Shown here: positions 23,866 through 31,564 of the stretch, piece after piece
How positions within the stretch are numbered: the first letter of the stretch is position 1
Layout: every line of letters starts with the position of its first letter
Assembly: GCF_014635725.1 (NCBI RefSeq)
Contig: NZ_BMDJ01000001.1
Coordinates: 186,001 to 250,000, forward strand
DNA from: Pedobacter mendelii
GTDB lineage: Bacteria > Bacteroidota > Bacteroidia > Sphingobacteriales > Sphingobacteriaceae
Direction of reading: 5' to 3'
Length of the DNA stretch: 64,000 bases
The notes under the pieces: model-generated
What the model was told of the DNA's origin: nothing
Databases searched by the model: none
Seen by the model: only the letters and a program-made list of their open reading frames with translations
Program-made: the position numbers and the translations under genes

Positions 23866-25683
23866 CTATTTCCTTGATTCATCAATGGCTTTATTCACAA
23901 CATCCTGAATACGACCTCTAACTTTTAAGTTCGATAATTTATCGGTTACTGTTGGGTTAACACGGTTTGACAGAAAAACGTAAACCAATCCTCGTGATGG
24001 ATCTACCCAAACACAAGTTCCGGTATATCCGGTATGTCCGTAGGTTTGTGGCGAAGCTAAATCTGAAGGATAATGTTTTGTCGTATCGGGATCCCAACGA
24101 TCGAAACCTAAACCACGACGACTAACTGCCGATTGTTTCGAGGTAAACATATCTACCGTTGCCGGTTTAAAATATTCTTCACCTCCATAAGTACCCCGAT
24201 TTAATAGCATCTGATAAATTATGGCCAGGTCATTTGCGCTGGAAAACAAACCTGCATGACCAGAAACACCACCAGCCAATGCTGCACCCTGATCATGAAC
24301 GTAACCAATTAACAAAGTTTTCCTGAAATACTTATCATCTTCAGTTGGTATAATCTGATCGGCTTTAAAACGATTTCTTGGTAAAAACCCGGCAGTTTGC
24401 ATACCTAAAGGTTTATAAAAATTCTCATAAGCGTATTGATTTAATGGTTCTTCGCTGATATGCTCTACAATATCCTTCATTACGTACATACTGATATCGC
24501 TATAAACGTACTGACCACGAGTTTTTATTGGCGAATTCAGCATTTTTGGCCACATAAAATCCTTAAAAAATCCTTTTTTGATGTAATAATTATCTGCAAC
24601 TTTTGTTGGGTAAGCGGCAGAAGAATCTCTACTATAATCGCCCGTTTTAACGTAATCGTGAAAAGGAATAAATGGAATAAAACCAGCCTGATGCAACATT
24701 ACTTCTCGAACCTGAATATTATTCATTGGTGTGATTCTGGCTTTTGGAATGTAGGCACCAATATTTGTATCAAGTTTTAATTTACCTTCTTCAAAAAGCC
24801 GCATTACCGATGGTGTTGTTGCGGTAACTTTTGTAACAGATGCTAAATCAAAAATATCGGTTAATTTATCAGGTAAAGTAGAATCGTAAGTATGGGTTCC
24901 ATAAGATTTGTTAAAAATAACTTTCCCATCTTTGGCCACTAGAACCACCATTCCAGGTGCTGCCCGCTGACTGATTGCTTCAGCGGCAATGGCATCAATT
25001 TCTTTTAAATTATTTGAGTTTAAGCCCGCGTCTTCAGGAACGGTATATTTTAACCTTGTTGCTGTTGTTACAGAGCCCGAACCAATGGTATATTTTGCAG
25101 AATAAGAAGTAGTAAGTTTATTAGTTGCAGCTATTCCTCCAAAAATATATTGTGGAACAATTGCTGCTGCATCCACCGAATTTTGGGCAGTCCAAACAAC
25201 TGGTGATTTTAAATTATCAAAAACTTTTAATCCGGTTCCATTTCCAAAATAAGAAATTATTACAGATTTACTTTTGCTTATACTGTTAATAAAGCTAATG
25301 TATTTTGGCTTACTAATATTCTGGTCATCAATGGAAACCAGAATAGTATTAAAGTATTTTAAATCATCCTCTAAATCACTTAAATTCAAACTGTCTTTAA
25401 AAGAATCAGCAGAGAACGATGTAATCTTATCATATTTATTGGCCAAACTATCAAACACGGTGCTGTAAGTAAAACTTAAACTTACGGAGGCTATATTTTT
25501 TTTATCAAGAGATTTTAAAGGAACAATATTATCCTGGTTATTTAATAAAACAGTTGATTTTGTTATGGTATTGGCAATAGAAAGTTTTTTTTCATTTGTA
25601 GCATGCTCTTGCGCACAAGCCATTAAACATAAAATGTTAAAGAAACTAGCTGCCGCCAGAATAAATAATCTATTTCGCTTCAT
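23866..25683 (-). CDS. Serine hydrolase (beta-lactamase fold) with a GH3 C-terminal-like domain, GH3 catalytic domain absent
   Basis: 605 residues. The N-terminus has an export signal ending near LMACAQ, either a lipoprotein or ordinary signal peptide. Residues about 38-205 resemble the C-terminal half of GH3 enzymes (TKSTVLLNNQDNIVPLKSL; the ending VPQYIFGGIAATNKL). Residues about 225-600 are a class C beta-lactamase/DD-peptidase-like domain with S-x-x-K in DLASVTKVTATTP, Y-S-D in YVYSDIS and an HTG motif in GHTGYTGTCVWVDP. Many Bacteroidota have a roughly 1000-residue GH3-AmpC fusion; this copy lacks the GH3 catalytic barrel entirely, so beta-N-acetylglucosaminidase activity is not expected. 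It probably acts on peptidoglycan-type or ester substrates. Its first 14 bp overlap the amidohydrolase gene, indicating translational coupling. Confidence 0.85.
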   Translation of the reverse strand: MKRNRLFILAAASFFNILCLMACAQEHATNEKKLSIANTITKSTVLLNNQDNIVPLKSLDKKNIASVSLSFTYSTVFDSLANKYDKITSFSADSFKDSLNLSDLEDDLKYFNTILVSIDDQNISKPKYISFINSISKSKSVIISYFGNGTGLKVFDNLKSPVVWTAQNSVDAAAIVPQYIFGGIAATNKLTTSYSAKYTIGSGSVTTATRLKYTVPEDAGLNSNNLKEIDAIAAEAISQRAAPGMVVLVAKDGKVIFNKSYGTHTYDSTLPDKLTDIFDLASVTKVTATTPSVMRLFEEGKLKLDTNIGAYIPKARITPMNNIQVREVMLHQAGFIPFIPFHDYVKTGDYSRDSSAAYPTKVADNYYIKKGFFKDFMWPKMLNSPIKTRGQYVYSDISMYVMKDIVEHISEEPLNQYAYENFYKPLGMQTAGFLPRNRFKADQIIPTEDDKYFRKTLLIGYVHDQGAALAGGVSGHAGLFSSANDLAIIYQMLLNRGTYGGEEYFKPATVDMFTSKQSAVSRRGLGFDRWDPDTTKHYPSDLASPQTYGHTGYTGTCVWVDPSRGLVYVFLSNRVNPTVTDKLSNLKVRGRIQDVVNKAIDESRK

Positions 25684-27301
25684 ATACTTTTTCTCCGTTC
25701 AAATAGGTTTTTAATACTTTCGTTTTTAATATTTTTTGAGGTGATGATTTTAAAATATCGTTATCCAGAATTACAAAATCAGCAAACTTACCTATTTCCA
25801 AGCTTCCTTTTTCATTTTCTTCGAAGTTTGCTTTTGCAGCCCAAATGGTCATTCCCTTTATCGCTTCTTCTGGTGTTAAAGCATTCTCCATCTGGAAACC
25901 ACCTTTTGGAAAACCCTTAGCATCTTCACGCACGGTTGCAGCATAAAACGTTAATAACGGATTAATGTTTTCTACCGGAAAATCAGTTCCTAAAGGAATC
26001 CAACCATTTTGTTTTAGCAATTGTTTGTAAGCATAAGCATCTTTTAAACGTTGAGCACCTAGCCTTTGTCCGGCCCAATACATATCTGATGTTGCATGTG
26101 TTGGCTGCACCGAAGGAATAATGCTTGCTTTTCCGAACAAATCAAAATCATATGAATTAACAACCTGTGCGTGTTCAATTCTCCAGCGTTTGTCGTTTTT
26201 ACCTTTTAAAACATTATTATAAATCTTCAGCATAACACGATTTGCAGAATCGCCAATAGCATGGGTACACATCTGAAAGTTATGTTCAGCTATTTTCGCT
26301 GCTACTTCCTGGTAATGTTTTATATCACTTAATAAGAAACCTGATTTCTGTGGCATATCGGTATAAGGCTTTAATAAACAAGCACCACGAGAACCCAAAG
26401 CGCCATCTGCATAAACTTTAAAAGCACGTACGTTTAATCTATCGGTTTTTATTGCGCCACGTTTAAATAAGTAATTGTAATTTGGTTCCGCATCAGATAG
26501 CATTACGTATAAACGCATTTTAAGTTTATTTTCTTTTTGCAGTTTCTCTATAAAATCAACTGCTTCAAAACCCAACCCACAATCATCAATAGTTGTTAAA
26601 CCAGCTGCAAAGCAATTTCGCTGTGCATCAGTTAAAATCTTTTCTGCAAGTTTTGCATCGGGCGATGGTATTTTACTTTCGACCAAAGCCACGGCGTTAT
26701 CAATTAAAAGCCCGGTAAGTTTACCATTTTCGGTTACCATATCACCACCTGTTAATTTCTGTTCGAATTTAATTCCGGCATCATCAAAAGCTTTTTGATT
26801 TGCAATTGCCGCATGGCCATCAATTCGATTTAAAAAAACGGGACGATTAGGGAAAAGTTCTGTTAGCACTTTATTTGTCGGAAAGGCTTTATCTTCCCAA
26901 TCATTTTGGTCCCAGCCATTACCAATTAACCAACCATCAGGATGTGTTTTAGCAAAAGCTGTTAATCTTTGAATTACCTCTTCCCATGATTTTGTTTCAC
27001 GTAAATCTGCCGTTTGAAGGCTTTGTCCGTAGCCAAAGAAATGTGCATGTGCATCTATAAAACCAGGATACACAGCTTTCCCGGCTGCATCAATTTCATC
27101 TGTAGCTTTATATTTCTTTCTGATTTCATCGGATTTACCAACAGCTAATATTTTGCCATCTTTTACCGCGAAAGCTTCGACGGTGTCGAATTTAGAATTT
27201 ACAGTATAAACCTTCGCGTTGTAAACAATTACATCGGCTTGCTCCTTGCCACAAGAGGATAGAAAAGCGATTAAAATTAATGCGTAAATGAATGATTTCA
27301 T
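25670..27301 (-). CDS. YtcJ-type amidohydrolase, lipoprotein
   Basis: 543 residues. The signal ends with a good lipobox (ALILIAFLSSC). This metal-dependent hydrolase of the amidohydrolase_3 (YtcJ) branch shows the metal motif FIDAHAHFFGYG, the late metal/active-site residues in FQMCTHAIGDSANR, RRIEHAQ-like WRIEHAQVV, and the Asp of PLGTDFPVEN. AKANFEENEKGSLEIGKFADFVILD is the typical end. Relatives hydrolyse N-substituted amides or lactams; the substrate is unknown. It is the first gene of a two-gene unit with the serine hydrolase (14-bp overlap), which suggests both process related amide or peptide compounds in the periplasm. Confidence 0.92.
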   Translation of the reverse strand: MKSFIYALILIAFLSSCGKEQADVIVYNAKVYTVNSKFDTVEAFAVKDGKILAVGKSDEIRKKYKATDEIDAAGKAVYPGFIDAHAHFFGYGQSLQTADLRETKSWEEVIQRLTAFAKTHPDGWLIGNGWDQNDWEDKAFPTNKVLTELFPNRPVFLNRIDGHAAIANQKAFDDAGIKFEQKLTGGDMVTENGKLTGLLIDNAVALVESKIPSPDAKLAEKILTDAQRNCFAAGLTTIDDCGLGFEAVDFIEKLQKENKLKMRLYVMLSDAEPNYNYLFKRGAIKTDRLNVRAFKVYADGALGSRGACLLKPYTDMPQKSGFLLSDIKHYQEVAAKIAEHNFQMCTHAIGDSANRVMLKIYNNVLKGKNDKRWRIEHAQVVNSYDFDLFGKASIIPSVQPTHATSDMYWAGQRLGAQRLKDAYAYKQLLKQNGWIPLGTDFPVENINPLLTFYAATVREDAKGFPKGGFQMENALTPEEAIKGMTIWAAKANFEENEKGSLEIGKFADFVILDNDILKSSPQKILKTKVLKTYLNGEKVYEAK

Positions 27302-27368
27302 ATCGATAAAGATAGAAATTTGAAATCGTTTGCAGTGTAAATTGAATTTTACAAAATCTCGAATACCT

Positions 27369-27399
27369 AACCTTGCAGGTTTTAAAACCCTGTGAGGTT
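27369..27399. repeat. AACCTTGCAGGTTTTAAAAC-type palindrome
   Basis: An 11-bp imperfect stem (two G-T pairs) between the XRE/DUF4870 gene and the amidohydrolase start. It is related in style to 23829-23852. It probably ends the XRE gene transcript, whose stop is about 30 bp away. Confidence 0.5.
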
Positions 27400-27429
27400 T
27401 ATATTAATTCGAAAACAAACTTTGAATCT

Positions 27430-27990
27430 TTATCGTAAAAAAGGGATTGCGGGTTGATAGAAAAGTCTTTTGTTTTTGACCGAAAGAAAAGTGTTGAGAA
27501 TAATTAAAAGAAAATTAATTATATATAAAGCGGCTAAAGTAATGAACATGCTTTCAATACCACCTAAAAAACCAAAATGAAACATTTTTCCAGAAATGAG
27601 TAAACAATAAATTATAACTAAACCGATGCTCCAGGTAATTTGAAAATTCAAAAGTCTTTTACCATCAGCATCTGAGTATTTATCTCTTTTTAAAACCCAT
27701 AAAATTAAAGGAATAATAAATCCTAACAAAGGAAATAGTAAAAAACTCAATGCAGATAAATTTAAAACTGGTAGAAAGTACTTGTCTCGTTGCACAGCTT
27801 GAACTTTCAGATCTTCAGGTTTCAGATTAAATGCTTCTGCAATTCTAATTAAAGTATCTCCTCTGGGGTCAGTTTCATCTAATTCAATTCGCTGTATGGT
27901 TCTCAGGCTTAACTGCGCTTTTCGTGCTAATTCTTGCTGACTAAATCCATGTTGACTACGAAGTTCTTTAAGTTTATCTGATAATTTCAT
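27430..27990 (-). CDS. XRE-type HTH regulator fused to a DUF4870 membrane domain
   Basis: 186 residues from ATG 27990; a TTG at 28017 lies in the -7 box and is rejected. Residues 1-62 form a Cro/C1-type HTH (LKELRSQHGFSQQELARKAQLSLRTIQRIELDETDPRGDTL). Residues about 75-180 are a DUF4870-like membrane domain with three or four helices (FLLFPLLGFIIPLILWVLKR, GKRLLNFQITWSIGLVIIY, IESMFITLAALYIINFLLII). The combination implies a membrane-anchored DNA-binding protein; the signal is unknown. A clear promoter precedes it. Confidence 0.85.
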   Translation of the reverse strand: MKLSDKLKELRSQHGFSQQELARKAQLSLRTIQRIELDETDPRGDTLIRIAEAFNLKPEDLKVQAVQRDKYFLPVLNLSALSFLLFPLLGFIIPLILWVLKRDKYSDADGKRLLNFQITWSIGLVIIYCLLISGKMFHFGFLGGIESMFITLAALYIINFLLIILNTFLSVKNKRLFYQPAIPFLR

Positions 27991-28014
27991 AAAGATGTTG
28001 ATTAAGCGTTTGAG

Positions 28015-28047
28015 CAAATGTAAGTTTATAGATTAAATTTAACACAA
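28015..28047 (-). promoter_or_regulatory. Promoter of the XRE/DUF4870 gene (-33 TTG, -7 TACATTTG)
   Basis: On the minus strand TTG at 28047-28045, a 22-bp spacer and TACATTTG at 28022-28015. The predicted start is near 28009, giving a leader of about 20 nt. Confidence 0.5.
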
Positions 28048-28086
28048 GACTTGTTTACGTCATTTTTACGACAATCAATTTTAAGC

Positions 28087-28146
28087 ATTTATCCACAGTC
28101 ATTTACATGTTGAGTTTTAAGCAAAACGCATTTCTTAAGCTTATTT
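28087..28146 (+). repeat. Direct repeat A (left copy, 60 bp)
   Basis: 57 of 60 bases match 28796-28855, in the same orientation, 709 bp apart. The shared core includes CACAGTCATTTACATGTTGA and CTTAAGCTTATTT. Confidence 0.85.
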
Positions 28147-28155
28147 CTTTTCCTT

Positions 28156-28175
28156 GGTCTGTGTCCCCACAGACC
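28156..28175. repeat. GGTCTGTG-TCCC-CACAGACC hairpin
   Basis: A perfect 8-bp GC-rich stem with a 4-nt loop just after repeat A, with no T run on either side. Possibly the start of a structured RNA or a mobile repeat edge. Confidence 0.6.
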
Positions 28176-28255
28176 GAAACTTTCAAATTAAAAAAATTTC
28201 TCTATTGCGCTCGAAAGAAAGGGAAAAAATTTTGCATTTAGAAACCGAACCTTCG

Positions 28256-28322
28256 TTTTTAAACTGGCCAATAACGGCGGCCCTGAGTTTTTCTACGAGG
28301 GTTACAGCGGTTGGCAGGGCTG
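28256..28322 (+). repeat. Direct repeat B (left copy, 67 bp)
   Basis: 61 of 67 bases match 28513-28579. The core GAGTTTTTCTACGAGG and TACAGCGGTTGGCAGGGCTG is identical in both. Its base composition is visibly more GC-rich than the surroundings. One plus frame reads PEFFYEGYSGWQGC, but no start codon or complete gene surrounds it. Confidence 0.8.
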
Positions 28323-28390
28323 CAGTTTCAGGAAATCTTATTACCCTTGTTTTCTAAAAAAAAATAGTTCAATCTCCTTAAATGTATTTT

Positions 28391-28431
28391 ACCGCAGAGT
28401 TCGCAAAGGAATTCACAGAGAACACAAAGTT
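28391..28431 (+). repeat. ACCGCAGAG...CACAGAGAACAC repeat (element C)
   Basis: This 41-bp block resembles the ACCACAGAG(G)CACAGAG intergenic sequences found in many bacterial genomes (general knowledge). It lies centrally between the two B copies. Confidence 0.5.
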
Positions 28432-28512
28432 AGGCAGATAATTCTTTACCATATAAGATTAAGATAATATAAGTTTGCCCCTAAAAACTTACCGAGAAAA
28501 CCTTCCCTCTGT

Positions 28513-28579
28513 TTTTTAAACTGGACAATAGCGGCAGCCCCGAGTTTTTCTACGAGGACTACAGCGGTTGGCAGGGCTG
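28513..28579 (+). repeat. Direct repeat B' (right copy, 67 bp)
   Basis: Second copy of B, offset by 257 bp, with six substitutions, five of them transitions. Flanking bases differ, so the duplicated unit ends near 28513 and 28579. Confidence 0.8.
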
Positions 28580-28795
28580 TAAAACCCCAATGAAATGCTA
28601 ACGATAATTTCTAAAAAAATAAAGCTTAAATTATAGGAAATTTTAGGTATTAGTATGTAAAAAAGATAAGAATATTAATATAAAATCCTCCCCTTTGTCC
28701 CCTCCAGAAGCGGATACAAGGTGCTGATAGCAATGTGCAAGAACTGTATAGTTAATAGTTAATTTTTATGGCATTTGTTACAAATTTTTAATCAT

Positions 28796-28855
28796 ATTTA
28801 CCCACAGTCATTTACATGTTGAGTTTTAAACAAAACGCATTCCTTAAGCTTATTT
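28796..28855 (+). repeat. Direct repeat A' (right copy, 60 bp)
   Basis: Second copy of A, ending 34 bp before the mutL ATG. The A/A' pair bounds the mosaic like a large duplicated flank. Confidence 0.85.
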
Positions 28856-28889
28856 TGCATAATTTAGCAAATTCACTTTGCCATATTAC

Positions 28890-30725
28890 ATGACTGATAT
28901 TATTCACCTCTTACCTGATGCTGTTGCCAATCAAATTGCTGCTGGAGAAGTTGTTCAACGACCTGCTTCTGCAGTAAAAGAATTGCTAGAAAATTCTATC
29001 GATGCTGGTGCAGATAAAATTCAGCTATTAATAAAAGATGCGGGTAAAGCATTAATTCAGTTAATTGATAACGGTTGTGGTATGAGTGTTACCGATGCCA
29101 GAATGTGTTTCGAACGCCATGCAACATCAAAAGTTAAAAAAGCGGAAGATTTATTTGCCATTCGCACCATGGGTTTTCGCGGCGAAGCAATGGCATCCAT
29201 TGCTGCAATTGCTCAGGTAGAAATGAAAACCCGCAGGCATGAGGATGAAATTGGTAGTTGCATAACAATTGAGGGTGCTTTGGTTACCGCTCAAGAACCT
29301 GTTGCCACAGCACCAGGAACACAAATTTCTATCAAAAACTTATTTTTTAATACGCCTGCAAGAAGGAATTTCTTAAAAAGTAACCCGGTAGAAATGCGCC
29401 ACATTATTGATGAATTTACTCGTGTTGCATTGGCCCATCCTACCGTCTTTTTCAGTTTACACCATGATGGCACCGAGATTTTCAACCTCCCGAAAGGTAA
29501 TCTAAAACAGCGCATTGTTCATATATTCGGCAATAATTATAATGAACGTTTAGTTCCTGTTGAGGAAGATACAACCATAATTAATGTTAAAGGATATATT
29601 GGCAAACCCGCTTTTGCAAAGAAAACCAGAGGCGAACAGTTCTTTTTTGTAAATAATCGCTTTATTAAAGACCCATATTTAAATCATGCCGTAAGCTCGG
29701 CTTTTGATGATTTATTGCCCGATGATAGTTATCCGCTTTACGTTTTATTTATAGAGATAGACCCGGCAAAGATTGATGTAAATGTTCACCCAACTAAAAC
29801 AGAAATCAAATACCTGGATGAAAAATCTATTTATGCAATTTTAAAATCGGCTGTTAAACGTTCAATTGGGAGGTATAACATTTCACCGACTTTAGATTTT
29901 GATCAGGAAACAGGTTTCAGCAATATGATTTCGCCAAAAGCGGTTGAGGATATTATACCACCGAGCATAAATTTCAATCCTGATTTTAATCCCTTTGCTA
30001 CAGAGATAAATTCGGTTTCTGGCTATTCATCATCGCCGAGAAATTATGAAGCAAAACCTAGTGCTAAAAACTGGGGCTCGCTTTATGAAATAACCAAAGA
30101 ACCAGTGGTTGAACAAACCACATTTTACACCGATGATACAGTTTTAGAAACAAAACAGAAACAATATATGCAGTTGCATAATCGTTATATTATTTCTCAA
30201 ATCAAATCGGGTTTAATGGTTATCGACCAGCAAATGGCACATGAGCGCATCCTTTACGAGCGTTTCTTACTACATCTTGATGATAGAAAAGGTGCCTCGC
30301 AGCAAAGCTTGTTCCCACAAACCATAACGCTTAACGCAAACGACTTTGAATTGGCAAAAAGTTTATTAGAGGATATAAAAAGTTTAGGTTTTGATGTTCG
30401 GGAATTCGGAAAAAACACATTAGTTGTTGAAGGAATTCCTGTTGATTTAGGTAGCTCAAACATTAATGAGACACAATTGTTTGAACAGCTGATTGAAGGC
30501 TTTAAAAACACACAGCAAGAATTAAAATTAACCAAACGCGATAGCTTAGCAAGAAGTTTAGCTAAAAACAGTGCAATAAAAGCTGGTACTGCTTTAGGTC
30601 AAGAAGAAATGAACACTTTAATTGATGAACTTTTCGCCTGCAAAACTCCTAACTTTGGAGTGAGTGGAAAGCCTATTATCCAAACTATAACTTTAACTGA
30701 GTTGGATAAAAAATTTGAGAAATAG
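28890..30725 (+). CDS. mutL: DNA mismatch repair protein MutL
   Basis: 611 residues from ATG 28890 (MTDIIHLLPDAVANQIAAGE); a TTG four codons upstream is not needed. The GHKL ATPase domain is complete: VQRPASAVKELLENSIDAGA, LIDNGCGM, RHATSKV, TMGFRGEAMASIAAIAQVE. The transducer domain includes NNRFIKDPYLNHAV and IDVNVHPTKTEIKYLDE. The C-terminal dimerisation domain begins near residue 430. The endonuclease signature DQHA-x2-E-x4-E appears as DQQMAHERILYE, and the usual ACR-type motif reads AKNSAIKAG, so nuclease activity is questionable. MutL links MutS mismatch recognition to strand removal. The gene is solitary, with a repeat-rich upstream region. Confidence 0.95.
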   Translation: MTDIIHLLPDAVANQIAAGEVVQRPASAVKELLENSIDAGADKIQLLIKDAGKALIQLIDNGCGMSVTDARMCFERHATSKVKKAEDLFAIRTMGFRGEAMASIAAIAQVEMKTRRHEDEIGSCITIEGALVTAQEPVATAPGTQISIKNLFFNTPARRNFLKSNPVEMRHIIDEFTRVALAHPTVFFSLHHDGTEIFNLPKGNLKQRIVHIFGNNYNERLVPVEEDTTIINVKGYIGKPAFAKKTRGEQFFFVNNRFIKDPYLNHAVSSAFDDLLPDDSYPLYVLFIEIDPAKIDVNVHPTKTEIKYLDEKSIYAILKSAVKRSIGRYNISPTLDFDQETGFSNMISPKAVEDIIPPSINFNPDFNPFATEINSVSGYSSSPRNYEAKPSAKNWGSLYEITKEPVVEQTTFYTDDTVLETKQKQYMQLHNRYIISQIKSGLMVIDQQMAHERILYERFLLHLDDRKGASQQSLFPQTITLNANDFELAKSLLEDIKSLGFDVREFGKNTLVVEGIPVDLGSSNINETQLFEQLIEGFKNTQQELKLTKRDSLARSLAKNSAIKAGTALGQEEMNTLIDELFACKTPNFGVSGKPIIQTITLTELDKKFEK

Positions 30726-30737
30726 AGGGTGAGGGTT

Positions 30738-30812
30738 ATGGCTAAGGTTGAGATTAAGGCGAAGGTTGAGGCGAAGATGAAGGAAAAAAAAATAAAGACT
30801 AAGGTTGAGTAG
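30738..30812 (+). repeat. AAGGTTGAG/ATTAAGGCG tandem low-complexity repeat
   Basis: After the mutL stop, 9-bp units (AAGGTTGAG, ATTAAGGCG, AAGGTTGAG, then decayed copies) fill the gap before the first rhomboid gene. It shares the exact 16-mer AGGTTGAGATTAAGGC with 18020-18035. Confidence 0.65.
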
Positions 30813-30853
30813 AGCGAAAACGAAAGACGAAATACCAAAAACGACACAATTAA

Positions 30854-31564
30854 ATGAATAACATATATATACCACCGGTTGTAAAAAACCTTTTAATAAT
30901 AAACATTTTGTTTTTTGCAGCTACGTGGCTTTTTCAGAAACAAGGCATAATAAACTTAGAAGATACGCTTGCAGTTTATTATTTTGATTCGCCCAAATTT
31001 AGATTTTGGCAACCTTTAAGCTACATGTTTATGCATGGAGGATTTGCCCATATATTCTTTAATATGTTTGCTTTATATTCTTTTGGTAGTTTGTTAGAAT
31101 CGCGATGGGGAGCAAAAAAGTTTATCATTTTTTACTTGATTACTGGATTAGGCGCTTTAGCATTGCAGTGGGCAGTACAAGCTTTTGAGGTACATCAATT
31201 AATAGGGCATGTAACCATGTTTGATGGTTGGCAGAAGGAAATTACAAGTCAATCTCAAGTACAAACACTGGGATCAATATACTACGGCGGTATGCTAGGC
31301 GCTTCTGGTGCAATTTTTGGTTTATTAGTAGCCTTTGGTATGCTTTATCCTAACGCAGAACTTTATATTATGTTTATTCCTGTTCCTGTTAAGGCAAAAT
31401 ACATTATACCAATTTATATTCTTGTTGAACTATCTTTAGGTGTTGCTCAATTTGAAGGAGATTCTATTGCACACTATGCACATTTGGGCGGTGCTTTAAT
31501 TGGGTTTATACTGGTTAAGATCTGGAAAGACAAAAACGATACATTTTACACGCTTTATGAATAA
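30854..31564 (+). CDS. Rhomboid-family intramembrane serine protease (1)
   Basis: 236 residues with about six transmembrane helices. The catalytic serine is in GASGAIFGLLVAFG and the catalytic histidine in HYAHLGGALIGFILV; FMHGGFAHIFFNMFALYSFG carries the conserved H-x-x-x-N loop. Rhomboids cut transmembrane helices of substrate proteins within the membrane. The insert between helices (residues about 105-135, QAFEVHQLIGHVTMFDGWQK) is longer than in GlpG. Its stop overlaps the start of a second rhomboid gene by 8 nt, giving a coupled pair that continues into an endonuclease/phosphatase-fold gene. Confidence 0.93.
   Translation: MNNIYIPPVVKNLLIINILFFAATWLFQKQGIINLEDTLAVYYFDSPKFRFWQPLSYMFMHGGFAHIFFNMFALYSFGSLLESRWGAKKFIIFYLITGLGALALQWAVQAFEVHQLIGHVTMFDGWQKEITSQSQVQTLGSIYYGGMLGASGAIFGLLVAFGMLYPNAELYIMFIPVPVKAKYIIPIYILVELSLGVAQFEGDSIAHYAHLGGALIGFILVKIWKDKNDTFYTLYE

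Larger units (their letters stand above)
28048..28889. other. Gene-free repeat mosaic between the XRE gene and mutL
   Basis: About 840 bp with no supported gene. It contains nested direct repeats A-B-C-B'-A' (28087, 28256, 28391, 28513, 28796; see separate entries) and an 8-bp hairpin at 28156. The stretches 28432-28500 and 28580-28795 are AT-rich and show nothing else recognisable. The right end must hold the mutL promoter, but no clean TAnnTTTG box is present; the nearest is TCACTTTG at 28873-28880. Confidence 0.7.

Noticed and set aside
28154..28357. A 67-codon reading frame starting MVCVPTDRNFQ in the repeat mosaic
   Set aside because: It runs across a hairpin and repeat B; the B' copy reads differently in this frame and ends early, no promoter or conserved start is seen, and changes between copies are not codon-like. 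It is better explained as repeat DNA.
28087..28855. Insertion sequence or CRISPR array in the repeat mosaic
   Set aside because: There is no transposase, no terminal inverted repeats and no regular short repeat/spacer spacing; only two copies of each unit.
30738..30812. A 24-codon Lys/Glu/Val-rich frame after mutL
   Set aside because: It is a by-product of the 9-bp tandem repeat, and the matching repeat at 18011-18051 has no such frame.
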